Program-made: the position numbers and the translations under genes | Shown: positions 27,524 through 36,955 of the stretch, one piece after another | Layout of the letters: each line of letters begins with the position of its first letter | Position numbering within the stretch: the first letter of the stretch is position 1 | Source: Mesorhizobium sp. M8A.F.Ca.ET.218.01.1.1 | GTDB lineage: Bacteria; Pseudomonadota; Alphaproteobacteria; Rhizobiales; Rhizobiaceae | Assembly: GCF_004791165.1 (NCBI RefSeq) | Contig: NZ_SRUZ01000010.1 | Location: 124,001 to 188,000 of the forward strand | Length of the DNA: 64,000 nucleotides | Direction of reading: 5' to 3' | Notes under the pieces: generated by a model | Seen by the model: the letters and a program-made list of their open reading frames with translations, nothing else | Databases searched by the model: none | What the model was told of the DNA's origin: nothing

Positions 27524-28061
27524 AGGTGCTGCCCATCAATCTCTTCACGGGCGGTCTGATTGTCATTCATCGACCAGAACTGAGCCATTTGTCGCCTAGG
27601 CTAGCTGGAATTTCAGCAAGAATCGAGTGGATGCCGTCGCTCACAACGCAGCGCCCGCGGGAGGGCGTGTGCAAGACCAGGTGCTTGTGGATCGCCATGG
27701 CCTCCAATTCTCTCTTGGGCTGGCAGTTCGATGACCCGGCGCCGGCTGCCTTCGAGGACTGGGTCCGTGATCCGCGCGTCTATGCGAACTTGGGCGCGAG
27801 GTGGGCGGCTGGCGTTGCGCCATAAACAAAAAATGCAGCTGGATCAACGGCTTGGATGTTCTGGAAACAATCGGCTGGGCATCATTCCAGTTTCGCGGTC
27901 CGCCTATGCCTGCCACTTTTAGGCTGTCTCGGAACCATACGGGCACGGAAAGATTTCCGATTTTGGCTCACGAAAACCTCAGTAAAATCAACATTCCGGA
28001 TACATATACCGGCCCCAAGGCTGCCGGCTTTTTGCGCCAAGCACCGTCAACAGCGGTCCGA
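27524..28061. other. About 540 bp without a convincing gene
   Basis: This stretch is less GC-rich than its surroundings. Short frames are open (for example 27697-27825, ending DPRVYANLGARWAAGVAP), but none has a good start, family resemblance or sustained codon bias. It may be decayed coding sequence or a promoter-bearing spacer. It separates the glycan block from the peptide-transport block. Confidence 0.5.
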
Positions 28062-29009
28062 TCAGGCCGTCTCGCGCACGAAATGGGTCGGCGAAACGGC
28101 ATTCATGGGTAGACGGACCGGAACAAAATCAACGCCGCGTACCGCGCTGGGAATCTCATCCGACATCGGTTCGCGTCCAACCGGTCGTCGCGCCGGATCG
28201 GCGACGGGAACCGCCGAAAGCAGTTTGAGCGTATAAGGGTGTTGAGGATTGCCGAAGACCGATCGGCGGTCGCCGATCTCGACGATCTCGCCCAGGTACA
28301 TGACGGCAACGCGATGCGCGATGCGCTCGACCACGGCCATGTCATGGCTGATGAACAGGATGGCGATTCCCATCTCGCGCTGCAGGTCCATCAACAGGTT
28401 GATGACCTGAGCCTGGATCGTGACGTCGAGCGAGGCGACCGCTTCATCGGCGATGAGGAGGCGGGGATCGAGCGCCAAAGCCCTGGCGATGCAGATGCGC
28501 TGCCGTTGACCGCCCGAGAAGGCATGAGGGTAGCGTTCGAGATGTTCCGGCGGCAGATGCACTTTTGCCAGCAGGGCCGCCGCCCGATTCCGCAGCTCAC
28601 CGCCGCGCGCTATGCGGTGGACGCGCATCGGGTCGGTCAGGGCCTGCCCGATCGTCATTCGCGGATTGAGCGAGGAGAACGGGTCCTGGAAGACCATCTG
28701 CACCTCGCGCCGGAAGCCCGCAAGGGTTGCCCGCCCCGCGCCGATCATCTGCTTGCCGTCATAGCGAATGGCGCCGGACAAGGGCTTGTCCAACTGCATG
28801 ATGCTGCGCGCCACGGTCGACTTGCCGCAGCCCGATTCCCCCACCAACGCCAGGGTCTCACCGGGGAAAATATCGAAGGAAACGCCCTCCACCGCATGGA
28901 CCCGGCCGGCTATGCCGCCGAAGATACCGCCCCGCAGGTCGAAACGCGTAACAAGCTCGCGGACCTCGACCAGCGGCTTTCTGTCCGTTGCGAGCGGTGC
29001 GACGCTCAT
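28062..29009 (-). CDS. Peptide ABC importer ATPase (DppF/OppF-like)
   Basis: This 315-residue ATPase has Walker A GESGCGKSTVARS, Q-loop MVFQDPFSSLNPRM, signature FSGGQRQRICIARAL and Walker B LLIADEAVASLDV. Asp-Glu is intact, although the usual proline after Glu is alanine. The C-terminal oligopeptide/dipeptide extension (VFGNPQHPYTLKLLSAVP) is present. It overlaps the DppD-like gene by 4 bases (ATGA). With that protein it should power the permeases encoded on the other strand at 33256-35162, since no membrane genes follow here. Confidence 0.93.
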   Translation of the reverse strand: MSVAPLATDRKPLVEVRELVTRFDLRGGIFGGIAGRVHAVEGVSFDIFPGETLALVGESGCGKSTVARSIMQLDKPLSGAIRYDGKQMIGAGRATLAGFRREVQMVFQDPFSSLNPRMTIGQALTDPMRVHRIARGGELRNRAAALLAKVHLPPEHLERYPHAFSGGQRQRICIARALALDPRLLIADEAVASLDVTIQAQVINLLMDLQREMGIAILFISHDMAVVERIAHRVAVMYLGEIVEIGDRRSVFGNPQHPYTLKLLSAVPVADPARRPVGREPMSDEIPSAVRGVDFVPVRLPMNAVSPTHFVRETA

Positions 29010-29986
29010 GCCGAAACCTCCGGCTGCGAGACTTCGGCATTGTATATGACGAGCGGGAATTTCTCGGGCCCATCCTTGTCGGCCATGCTGCCCAGCCTCG
29101 GCACCGCCGAGATCAGCGCGCGCGTATAGCGGTGTCGGGGATCCACGAGAATCTGGTTCACCGAGCCCGATTCGACGATCTCGCCCTTCAGCATGACACA
29201 GACGCGATCGGCGATTTCCGCGACCACACCCATGTCATGGGTGATGAAAAGAACAGACATGCCGATCTCGCGCTGCAGTGCGCGGACAAGATCCAAAATC
29301 TGCGCCTGGATGGTGACATCGAGCGCGGTGGTCGGCTCATCGAGGATCATCAAGGAGGGGCGGCACGCCAGTGCAATGGCGATCATGACGCGCTGGCGCA
29401 TGCCGCCGGACAACTGGTGCGGATATTGGTCGAGCCTGAGGGCGGCGTCGGGCACGCGCACGAGCTTGAGCACGTTCAGCGCGATGTCGCGCGCCTCGCG
29501 CGGCGACTTGCCCTGGTGTCTCGTGATCACCTCCGCAATCTGGTCGCCGACGGTGAACACCGGATTGAGGCTCGACATCGGGTCCTGGAACACGATCGAG
29601 AACTCAAAGCCGCGGAGCCCCTCCATGCGCTTTTCGGAAAGCCTTGTCAGGTCGGCTACGCCGCCGTCCTTGAGCCTCATCAGGATGCGGCCGCCCGTGA
29701 TCCTGGCGCCCTCATATTCGGTCAGGCGCATTACGGTCATGGCGGTGACCGATTTGCCCGAACCTGACTCGCCCACCAATGCCACCGTCTCGCCACGCTT
29801 GATCTGGAACGATACGCCCTGAACAGCCGGCACCACCTTTGTCCCCCTTGCCCCGAAGCAGACTTCAAGGTCCTCGACCGAGAGGATCACATCGTCGGGA
29901 AGGCTCGCTGTGGCGGCGGACTTGACGGTCAAAAAGGCACTCCAGGCGCAATGGTCGCGACACTCGGTATCGAACGCAGCGAGCAT
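29006..29986 (-). CDS. Peptide ABC importer ATPase (DppD/OppD-like)
   Basis: This protein of about 326 residues has Walker A GESGSGKSVTAMTV, Q-loop IVFQDPMSSLNPVF, signature LSGGMRQRVMIAIAL, Walker B LMILDEPTTALDV and the C-terminal DPRHRYTRALISAVP segment. The start is uncertain because the domain proper begins near VILSVEDLEVCF: ATG 29986 is used here, a TTG lies upstream at 29998, and a later TTG (about 29935) would remove the unusual N-terminus. It pairs with the DppF-like ATPase by an ATGA overlap. Confidence 0.92.
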   Translation of the reverse strand: MLAAFDTECRDHCAWSAFLTVKSAATASLPDDVILSVEDLEVCFGARGTKVVPAVQGVSFQIKRGETVALVGESGSGKSVTAMTVMRLTEYEGARITGGRILMRLKDGGVADLTRLSEKRMEGLRGFEFSIVFQDPMSSLNPVFTVGDQIAEVITRHQGKSPREARDIALNVLKLVRVPDAALRLDQYPHQLSGGMRQRVMIAIALACRPSLMILDEPTTALDVTIQAQILDLVRALQREIGMSVLFITHDMGVVAEIADRVCVMLKGEIVESGSVNQILVDPRHRYTRALISAVPRLGSMADKDGPEKFPLVIYNAEVSQPEVSA

Positions 29987-30172
29987 GTGGGCTGTCAATA
30001 GGGCCCATCACCCGGTCGCCTGGAAGCCATGCCTTGGAATGGCCCGGAATGCCTCGCCAGACGGCATCGGCCCTGCGATTGTCAGGCTTCCCGGCGCTCC
30101 ACCCGAAGTTATGCAATCTCTGCATCGCTCTGTCGGATTTCGCATTAACTCGCCAATGGACCCTCGATCCGC

Positions 30173-31138
30173 TCAGCGCATGGTCAGTGTCGGATCAACC
30201 AGGGTGCGTCCGCGCGCCTGCTCGGCGGTTCGCGAGAGATATTTCCACAGCGCTTCGCCGTCCCGGCTGCGCGAGCCCACACGGCGGAAAATCCTGATCT
30301 CGATCTCCAGGGACAGCTGTTGTCCGCCAATCTGGATGAGTTCGCCCTGGGCGATCGATTTGTGAACGCAGATCTGCGGCAGCCAGACCACGCCTTGCCC
30401 GGCGATCGCCATCTGCTTCAGGCCTTCGGCAAGCGAGGACTGGTAGACGATGCTGAGATTGAGAGGACGCCGCCAGCGCGACTGGATGAGCGAGATCAGT
30501 TTGCCGAGATAGCCGTCGCTCCAGGAATAGGCGAGGTAGGGAATCCTGGTGCCTTCCGGCACATCGACATCGAAGAGCGGCGCTCCCGTCTGGTCGACAC
30601 CAGACACCAGAACGAGGCGATCCCTGCCGATTTGAAGCGATTCGAAGGGTCCGCCCTCGAGGACCGGCGGACCGTCAGGGTGATCGTAGGTGATGGCGAA
30701 GTCGCATTTGCCGGACGACAGGTGCTCAACGCATTCCAGGAAGTCGCCCGTGTGCATGCTGCTGCGGACCGGCGCATTTGGCATTTCGGGATGGCTGATC
30801 CACTTGGGAAAAAAATAGATAGCCAGCGTATGAAGCGCGGCGAAAGTGAGAAGCCGTGAGCTGGCGCCGGCGGCGTTGCGGCAGTCCGTGCGCAGGCGGT
30901 ACATGTCGCGAAGCATTTCCTGGCAGCGCGGAACGAAAATGGCGCCCGCGCTGGTGAGGTGCACCGGATATGTGCTGCGGTCGATAAGTTCGGCGCCGAC
31001 CCAAGCCTCCAGCGCCTTGATGCGCCGGCTGAAGGCCGGCTGCGAGATATTTCGGGACGCCGCGGCGGTCGAGAAATTCCGCGTCGCTGCGATCTCGAGG
31101 AAGTCTTCAAACCACGCCAGCTCCACAGTCGACCTCAT
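30173..31138 (-). CDS. LysR-family transcriptional regulator
   Basis: This 321-residue protein has an N-terminal winged helix-turn-helix (ATRNFSTAAASRNISQPAFSRRIKALE) and a C-terminal periplasmic-binding-protein-like sensor domain. It is divergent from the binding protein at 31250 and upstream of the DppDF-like ATPase pair on its own strand. By the usual LysR arrangement it should control the adjacent importer and the hydrolases downstream of it. Its ATG at 31138 directly follows a small dyad (31142-31153) that could be its own binding site. The inducer is not known; a peptide or D-amino acid would fit the neighbours. Confidence 0.93.
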   Translation of the reverse strand: MRSTVELAWFEDFLEIAATRNFSTAAASRNISQPAFSRRIKALEAWVGAELIDRSTYPVHLTSAGAIFVPRCQEMLRDMYRLRTDCRNAAGASSRLLTFAALHTLAIYFFPKWISHPEMPNAPVRSSMHTGDFLECVEHLSSGKCDFAITYDHPDGPPVLEGGPFESLQIGRDRLVLVSGVDQTGAPLFDVDVPEGTRIPYLAYSWSDGYLGKLISLIQSRWRRPLNLSIVYQSSLAEGLKQMAIAGQGVVWLPQICVHKSIAQGELIQIGGQQLSLEIEIRIFRRVGSRSRDGEALWKYLSRTAEQARGRTLVDPTLTMR

Positions 31139-31141
31139 GCA

Positions 31142-31153
31142 TTATTCGCATAA
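31142..31153. promoter_or_regulatory. Dyad in the LysR/binding-protein divergent promoter region
   Basis: TTAT-TCGC-ATAA is a perfect 4+4 dyad just upstream of the LysR start codon and about 100 bp before the binding-protein gene. LysR boxes are often short AT-ended dyads in such divergent gaps. The assignment is inference. Confidence 0.35.
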
Positions 31154-31249
31154 CCGATCCTATCTACGCATTGGACAGTGGCGCAAGCCTGCTCCTAGCT
31201 TTCGCACGCAACGATAAAAAGACCTCGAGTCAATTGTGGGAACATATTC

Positions 31250-33184
31250 ATGAAAATGAAACGTGCCTTGGCATTAGCCTTCTGCATGGGCATAGGCGCT
31301 TTTGCGTCGTCCGCCGTTGCAGAAACCAAGAATCCCGGAACGTTTGTGTTTCTTTGGACTGACGATGTTCAGTCGTTCGATCCGGCCTACATTGCAAACA
31401 CGCCGAGCTCCTACGGCGTGCTCAACGTCTACAGCCGCCTGTTGAACTACAACGGCTCCCAGATTTCCGAATTCGTGCCTTCATTGTCGTCGCAAGTGCC
31501 GAGCCTCGAAAACGGCCTGATCAAGCAGAACGCGGACGGTTCGGTCAGCTACACCTTCCCGATCCGGAAGGGCGTCCACGCCCACAAGGTCGGCATCAAG
31601 GGCGACGACGGCAAGATCACCTGGCAGTACTATGACGGGCTCACTGACGAGCAGAAGGCCAAGATCGAGCCCGGCTATGGCGAGATCACGGCCGAAGACG
31701 TGCGTTACTCGCTGCTGCGCGCCATCCTGATGGGCCAGTCATGGATGTCCAACGCCATCACCGAGGTGGTGACGGCGAGCAAATACACCGACGTCGCCAA
31801 ATGGGTCGAAGCCGAAGGCAAGGTATCGGACATCAAGGATGCCAGCCCCGAAGCGCTACGCAAGGTCTATGACGAACTCGCGTCGCAGATCACCGTCGAG
31901 GGCGACAATGTCACGCTGAAGCTGCCAAAATCCTTCCCCGCCACGCTTGGCGTTCTGGCGCTGCCGTTCGGTGCTTCGATCGTCGACAAGGAATGGGTCG
32001 CCTCGGTCGGCGGGTGGGATGGCAACGGGGACAACTGGAAGAAGTACTACCGTCCCGAACTCGGCGACGATCCGCTGTTCGCCCAGGAGAACGGGACCGG
32101 TCCGTTCATGCTCGACGAATGGGATCGCACCGATCGCCGCATCACGCTGAAGCGTTTCGACAATTACTTCATGGGCAAGGCCTCGCTCGAGCGCGTGGTC
32201 ATGCGCACGGTTCCGGAATGGACCACGCGTCGCCTGCAGTTGCTGTCCGGCGATGCCGACTTCGTGACGACGCCCGTCGAGTTCCTGGACGAGCTCGCCA
32301 AGACGGATGGTGTCAAGGTCATCGACGGCCTGCCCAAGGTGTTCAGCCGTGGCCTCTATTTCGCGTGGCCGCTGGATGATGCCGACAACCCCGCCATCGG
32401 CAGCGGCAAGCTGGACGGCAACGGCATCCCGCCGGACTTCTTCTCCGACATCGATGTCCGCCAGGGCTTCAACTACGCCCAAAATTACGATGCGCTGATA
32501 AAGCAGGCCCTGCTCGGCAAGACCGTGCAGGCGCGCGGCCCGACCGTGCGCGGCATCATGGGCTACCGCGCCGACTCGCCGATCTACAGTTACGATCCGA
32601 AAAAGGCCGCGGAGCACTTCAAGAAGGCCTTCGGCGGCAAGCTGTGGGATACCGGCTTCACCTTCACGGCCTATGTGCAGGAAGGAACGCCGCAAGGCAC
32701 GGCGGCACTTTCCGCGCTCCAGCAGGGACTGCAGCGGATCAATCCGAAGTTCAAGATGAAAATCCAGTCGCTGCCCTGGGCCTCGATCTCGGACAAGCTC
32801 AACAACCGTGAAAAGCCTGCCTCGCCGCTCACCTACATGGGCTGGGGACCGGACTATTCCGACCCGGGTGGTCCGCTGGGTGCCGCGACCTACTATCTGT
32901 CCCCGACCGGTCTTGTCGGCGGCATGCTCGGCCAGGGCTACCGCGACCTGATGGCGGAGAAGTTCAAGCCGCTTCTCGACCAGGCCTGGGCCTCGAGCGA
33001 TCCCGCCGTGCGCGAGCCGATCTATGCCAAGCTGCAGGACATGTCCTACGACTATGCCACCACGCAGTTCCTCTGGGAGGACTTCGGGTACATCGTCACC
33101 CGCAGCAACATCGACGGCTACGTGCACAACATGATCCTCTACGGCGCCTGGGATTTCTATCCCGTCACCAAGAAGGCCGATTAA
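31250..33184 (+). CDS. Periplasmic solute-binding protein, family 5 (peptide importer)
   Basis: This 644-residue protein has a Sec signal peptide (KMKRALALAFCMGIGAFASSAVA, cleavage after AVA near residue 24). The mature protein is of the DppA/OppA type: FVFLWTDDVQSFDPAYIANTPSSYGVLNVYSRLLNY at the start, GTGPFMLDEWDRTDRRITLKRF in the middle, and WGPDYSDPGG near the end. It is the first gene of a unit with two permeases and two peptidase genes. A strong stem-loop follows it (33195-33227), so it is probably made in excess over the permeases. The likely ligand is a peptide with D-residues, judged from the neighbouring enzymes. Confidence 0.94.
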   Translation: MKMKRALALAFCMGIGAFASSAVAETKNPGTFVFLWTDDVQSFDPAYIANTPSSYGVLNVYSRLLNYNGSQISEFVPSLSSQVPSLENGLIKQNADGSVSYTFPIRKGVHAHKVGIKGDDGKITWQYYDGLTDEQKAKIEPGYGEITAEDVRYSLLRAILMGQSWMSNAITEVVTASKYTDVAKWVEAEGKVSDIKDASPEALRKVYDELASQITVEGDNVTLKLPKSFPATLGVLALPFGASIVDKEWVASVGGWDGNGDNWKKYYRPELGDDPLFAQENGTGPFMLDEWDRTDRRITLKRFDNYFMGKASLERVVMRTVPEWTTRRLQLLSGDADFVTTPVEFLDELAKTDGVKVIDGLPKVFSRGLYFAWPLDDADNPAIGSGKLDGNGIPPDFFSDIDVRQGFNYAQNYDALIKQALLGKTVQARGPTVRGIMGYRADSPIYSYDPKKAAEHFKKAFGGKLWDTGFTFTAYVQEGTPQGTAALSALQQGLQRINPKFKMKIQSLPWASISDKLNNREKPASPLTYMGWGPDYSDPGGPLGAATYYLSPTGLVGGMLGQGYRDLMAEKFKPLLDQAWASSDPAVREPIYAKLQDMSYDYATTQFLWEDFGYIVTRSNIDGYVHNMILYGAWDFYPVTKKAD

Positions 33185-33194
33185 AGAGCTTCGG

Positions 33195-33227
33195 GTTTCA
33201 CCGGGCGCCATCGTCGCCCGGTGAAAC
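33195..33227 (+). terminator. Stem-loop between binding-protein and permease genes
   Basis: A perfect 13-bp stem (GTTTCACCGGGCG / CGCCCGGTGAAAC) with a 7-base loop lies 10 bp after the stop of the binding-protein gene and 29 bp before the first permease gene. No T-run follows, so it most likely protects the upstream mRNA from 3' decay and only partly stops transcription. That would give the usual excess of binding protein. Confidence 0.7.
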
Positions 33228-33255
33228 GGCTATTCCTCATGGTGCGGATGCTGAT

Positions 33256-34293
33256 GTGCTGAACTACGCTTTGCGGCGGCTCCTGATGTTGCCCGTCGTT
33301 CTCTTCGCCCTGTCGCTGATGCTTTTCGCGCTGCAGATGTCGCTGTCGCCGACACAGCGCCTGGCGGCGTACGCGCCGTCCCCGGACTTCCTCAAGGGCG
33401 GCCAGGACAGCATTCGCAGGATGATCGAGCAGTATGGGCTGAACGATCCCTTCTACATTCAATACGGACGCTGGATCGGCAACATCCTGACGGGCAATCT
33501 GGGCTGGTCCGAGACCGCGCGCCAGCCTGTTGCCCACGCGCTGGCTTCCCTGCTGCCCGCGACGCTGGAACTGGTCCTGCTGGCGTTCATTCCTGGCTTT
33601 CTGCTCGCCATCTACCTGGGTTCGCGGGCCGGCATCCATCTCAACCGCTGGCCGGACCATGTGATCCGCATCTTCACCATCCTGGGCTGGTCGTTCCCGG
33701 TCTATGTCTTCGGACTGCTGATGCTGCTGATCTTCTACTCCGCGCTCGACTGGTTCCCGCCCGGGCGCCTCAGCCAGTGGGCCCAGGCCGCCGTCACCTC
33801 GCCCGGCTTCACCCGCTACACCGGCGCGAACACGATCGACGCGCTGCTCAACGGCAATCTGGCCATTTTCTGGGATACGCTCAGGCATCTCGCTGCCCCC
33901 GTCATCACCCTGACCTACGTCAATCTTGCCAACATGACGCGCGTCATGCGCACGTCGATGCTGGAAACGCTGCGCCAGGACTATGTCCGCACGGCACGCG
34001 CGAAGGGCATGTCCCGGCGCGTGGTGGAACTGCATCATGCCAGGCGCAACGCGTTGCTTCCGGTCACGACGATCGCCGGAATGGAGCTGGCCGCCATGAT
34101 GGGTGGCGTCGTCATCACCGAAACCATCTTCGACTATGCCGGCCTCGGCCAGTTCGCGGCCAAGACTGCCGCCAATCTGGATTTTCCGGCGGTGCTGGGC
34201 TTCGGCCTCTACTTCGCGGTCGTTCTCGTGGTGCTGAACCTGGCCGTCGACCTGATCTATCCGCTGCTCGATCCGAGGGTGAAGAGGCGATGA
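33256..34293 (+). CDS. Peptide ABC importer permease (DppB-like)
   Basis: This 345-residue integral membrane protein starts LNYALRRLLMLPVVLFALSLMLF, the DppB-type first helix. GNLGWSETARQPV lies at the start of the conserved periplasmic part. The EAA loop is LRQDYVRTARAKGMSRRVVELHHARRNALLP, which contacts the ATPases. It has a GTG start at 33256 with only a weak ribosome site, consistent with low expression after the stem-loop. It ends in an ATGA overlap with the next permease. Confidence 0.94.
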   Translation: MLNYALRRLLMLPVVLFALSLMLFALQMSLSPTQRLAAYAPSPDFLKGGQDSIRRMIEQYGLNDPFYIQYGRWIGNILTGNLGWSETARQPVAHALASLLPATLELVLLAFIPGFLLAIYLGSRAGIHLNRWPDHVIRIFTILGWSFPVYVFGLLMLLIFYSALDWFPPGRLSQWAQAAVTSPGFTRYTGANTIDALLNGNLAIFWDTLRHLAAPVITLTYVNLANMTRVMRTSMLETLRQDYVRTARAKGMSRRVVELHHARRNALLPVTTIAGMELAAMMGGVVITETIFDYAGLGQFAAKTAANLDFPAVLGFGLYFAVVLVVLNLAVDLIYPLLDPRVKRR

Positions 34294-35162
34294 GAGCCCT
34301 TGGCTATCTGAAGCGTAACCCGATCTCGCTGGTTGGTGTGCTGCTGTTGCTGGCATTCGTGCTGATCGCGATTTTCGCGCCTGTGCTCGCACCGCCGCAG
34401 GAATTCCAGATGTCGGTCTACGACACGCCGAGAGCGGGCTTCCTGGCAACGCCGCAACCGCCGTCGCCCGAGGCCATCTTCGGAACCACCGAAGGCCAGT
34501 ACGACATCTACTACGCCGTGATCTGGGGCACCCGCACGGCCTTCAAGATCGGCCTCGGCGTCGTCGCCATCTCGGTGCTGATCGGCACGATCATCGGATC
34601 GCTCGCGGCCTTTTACGGCGGCATCGTGGACGAAGTGCTGATGCGTATCGTCGACGTCTTCATGGCGGTTCCCTTCCTCATCGCCGCCATGGTGCTGACT
34701 GCCCTGCTCGGCAAGGGGCTCGGGCCGATAACCGTCGCGCTGACGACGTTCGGATGGATGGGTTACGCGCGTGTGGTGCGCAGTGAAATTCTGCGGATCC
34801 GCGAGATGGATTTCGTCAATGCGGCGAGAAGCTACGGCGCCGGCGATTTCCGGCTGATCGTGTTCCACATCCTGCCCAACGCGTTCTTCCCCGTGCTGGT
34901 TCTGGCTACCATGGCCACGGGTTCGATGGTGCTCACCGCGTCCGCCCTGAGCTTCCTCGGAGTGGGCACGGAGGAAGGCTACGCCGACTGGGGGCAGTTC
35001 ATCGCCTATGCGCGCAACTGGATCGTCGGCCAGCCCGGCAACCCGTTCCAGTACTGGTACACGCTTGCCTTCCCGGGAGCCGCGATCTTCCTGTTCGTGC
35101 TGGCGTGGAACCTCGTCGGCGACGCTTTGCGCGACATTCTCGATCCCCGTCATACAAATTGA
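34290..35162 (+). CDS. Peptide ABC importer permease (DppC-like)
   Basis: This 290-residue protein has the N-terminal helix (NPISLVGVLLLLAFVLIAIFAPVLAPP), a periplasmic segment with PEAIFGTTEGQYDIYYAVIWGTRTA (a variant of the usual GTDxxGRDVLSR), and the EAA loop IREMDFVNAARSYGAGDFRLIVFHILPN. It starts in a 4-base overlap with the DppB-like gene and ends 17 bp before the serine hydrolase gene, so the hydrolase is in the same transcript. Confidence 0.94.
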   Translation: MRALGYLKRNPISLVGVLLLLAFVLIAIFAPVLAPPQEFQMSVYDTPRAGFLATPQPPSPEAIFGTTEGQYDIYYAVIWGTRTAFKIGLGVVAISVLIGTIIGSLAAFYGGIVDEVLMRIVDVFMAVPFLIAAMVLTALLGKGLGPITVALTTFGWMGYARVVRSEILRIREMDFVNAARSYGAGDFRLIVFHILPNAFFPVLVLATMATGSMVLTASALSFLGVGTEEGYADWGQFIAYARNWIVGQPGNPFQYWYTLAFPGAAIFLFVLAWNLVGDALRDILDPRHTN

Positions 35163-35179
35163 AATCAGGGAGTATCCCC

Positions 35180-36850
35180 GTGTCTTCGCTTTCCCCCCAC
35201 GCCATCGAGCTTCTTGAAGACCTTATCCGCCACGAGGTGGAGGACAAGGCGATCCCGTCGATCTCCTATGCCCTGGTCGACAGGGACGGCCTCATGACGC
35301 ACGGCCACATACAGCGGCACGATCGCCATTTCGACATGAAGGACGACACCTGTTTCCGCATCGGCTCGATCACAAAGACCTTCACGTCGGTTGCCATCAT
35401 GCAACTCGTGGAGAAGGGGCTGGTCGACCTTGATGTCGATGTCTCGGAGTATCTGCCCGGTTTTCACCCGGTCAATCCGTTCGCCGGGCGTGAAAGCGGA
35501 CCCCACGGCTCGCAGATCAGCCTGGCCAAGCTCATGAGCCACACCGCCGGGATCGTGCGCGAACCCAAGAGCGGACACTATCTGGATTCACACAAGCCGC
35601 CGCTGGCCGACACCGTCGCCGAGCTTGCCACATCCACGCTGAAGCAGGATCCCAGCGCCGGCATCATGCATTATTCCAATGCCGGCATCGCCGTGGTCGG
35701 CATGGTGATCGAGCGGGTGACGCGAAAGAGCTACGCCGACTACATCACCGAGAACATTCTGAGGCCGCTGGGCATGAACGACACGTCGTCAGGCATGGCC
35801 CCCGGCATCCGCGAAAGGCTGGCGCCGGCCGACATGTGGACGTTGGACGGGGATAGCCCCGCGCCGGTGTTCAACCTGGGCGGATCGCCCGCCGGCAACA
35901 TATTCTCCACCACTTCCGATATGGCCAACTATACGCGGTGCCTGCTGCGGGGCGGCTTCGCGCCCAACGGCGATGCCATCGTCAGCCCCGCATCGCTGCG
36001 CAAGATGTGGACCCCGATCGGCAAGCGCCCCGAAGGCCACAACAAGGACCTCAACGGGTATGGGCTGTGCTTCGGCGTCGGCGACATGGACGGGTGGACC
36101 TCCGTCGGCCATGGCGGCGCGGTTTATGGCTATGCGTCGCAGATGATGCTCCTGCCGAGGGCCGGCTTCGGCGTCCTGATCTTCGCCACGCTTGATTTCG
36201 CCAATCAGATAGCCTCCCGGCTGGCGGGCGATGGCTTGCGCATCGCCCTCGCAGATTGCGGCATGGGACGCATGCCGCTTCGCGGCCAGGCCCCGCCGCC
36301 CATCACCGAAGACCAGTTCGCAAGCCTGCCCGGCCTCTATCGTCACGAGGCGGGCGGCGAGGTCGTCGAGGTGAAGAACAAGGACGGCAAGCTCTACCTG
36401 ATGGGGGAGGGCGTGCCGCTGCAGATCCGCCCGGTCTCGGGCAATGACTTCGTCATCGACGGACGCATCTACGGTCGCGGCGCCGACTATGCGCACATGA
36501 ATCTCTCCTTCTCGAAGGCCAACCAGCTAGACTGGAAAGGGGCGACCTGGTCACGTGTCGATAGTCTGCCGGTCGAGAAGGTGCCGCCGGAGATCGCGCC
36601 GCACCTGGGCGAATACGGGCCGGACTTCAACATCACCTATCTGACCTACAGCCATGGCCAGCTGAAATGCCTGATCGAGTATTTCTGCACCCATAGCTGC
36701 GAGCCGGTGGATGCGGGCCGGTTCCGCATGCACGGGCTGCTCTACGAGGAGGAGATTCTCGAGCTGGGTGCCATCGACGACAATGGACGCCGCGGCATCC
36801 GCGTCGGCCCCATGTTTCTGGAGCGCCGGCAGGCCGAAATGGCGGCCTAA
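35180..36850 (+). CDS. Serine hydrolase, beta-lactamase/D-aminopeptidase (S12-type) family
   Basis: This 556-residue protein has the three S12 motifs: nucleophile S63-I-T-K66 (RIGSITKTF), tyrosine motif HYSNAG (near 160), and HGG (GHGGAVYG, near 310) in the KTG position. No signal peptide is seen, so it acts in the cytoplasm, unlike secreted beta-lactamases. A C-terminal region of about 170 residues after the catalytic domain forms beta-rich segments, as in D-aminopeptidase DAP. The start is GTG 35180, with AGGGAG 8 bases upstream. Located behind a peptide importer and before an M55 D-aminopeptidase, it most likely removes N-terminal D-residues from imported peptides. Confidence 0.9.
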   Translation: MSSLSPHAIELLEDLIRHEVEDKAIPSISYALVDRDGLMTHGHIQRHDRHFDMKDDTCFRIGSITKTFTSVAIMQLVEKGLVDLDVDVSEYLPGFHPVNPFAGRESGPHGSQISLAKLMSHTAGIVREPKSGHYLDSHKPPLADTVAELATSTLKQDPSAGIMHYSNAGIAVVGMVIERVTRKSYADYITENILRPLGMNDTSSGMAPGIRERLAPADMWTLDGDSPAPVFNLGGSPAGNIFSTTSDMANYTRCLLRGGFAPNGDAIVSPASLRKMWTPIGKRPEGHNKDLNGYGLCFGVGDMDGWTSVGHGGAVYGYASQMMLLPRAGFGVLIFATLDFANQIASRLAGDGLRIALADCGMGRMPLRGQAPPPITEDQFASLPGLYRHEAGGEVVEVKNKDGKLYLMGEGVPLQIRPVSGNDFVIDGRIYGRGADYAHMNLSFSKANQLDWKGATWSRVDSLPVEKVPPEIAPHLGEYGPDFNITYLTYSHGQLKCLIEYFCTHSCEPVDAGRFRMHGLLYEEEILELGAIDDNGRRGIRVGPMFLERRQAEMAA

Positions 36851-36955
36851 GACGCCCGGGCAGCCATCGCCGCGCGGGCCGCGTCAACCGCACGGGCCCG
36901 GACGCCATTCAAGCCGCGTGCGCGGCGACTTTCTCTGAAATCGAAAGGCAAGCAC

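Noticed and set aside
27442..27825. 127-codon plus-strand frame in the gap
   Set aside because: No ribosome site, partly antisense to the small coupled ORF, no family resemblance.
31856..33211. 451-codon minus-strand frame under the binding-protein gene
   Set aside because: It is the complement of a clear family 5 binding protein; long antisense frames are common at this GC content.
33181..34449. 422-codon minus-strand frame under the permease genes
   Set aside because: Low-complexity, Arg/Gln/His-rich translation; the plus strand encodes an obvious DppB-like permease.
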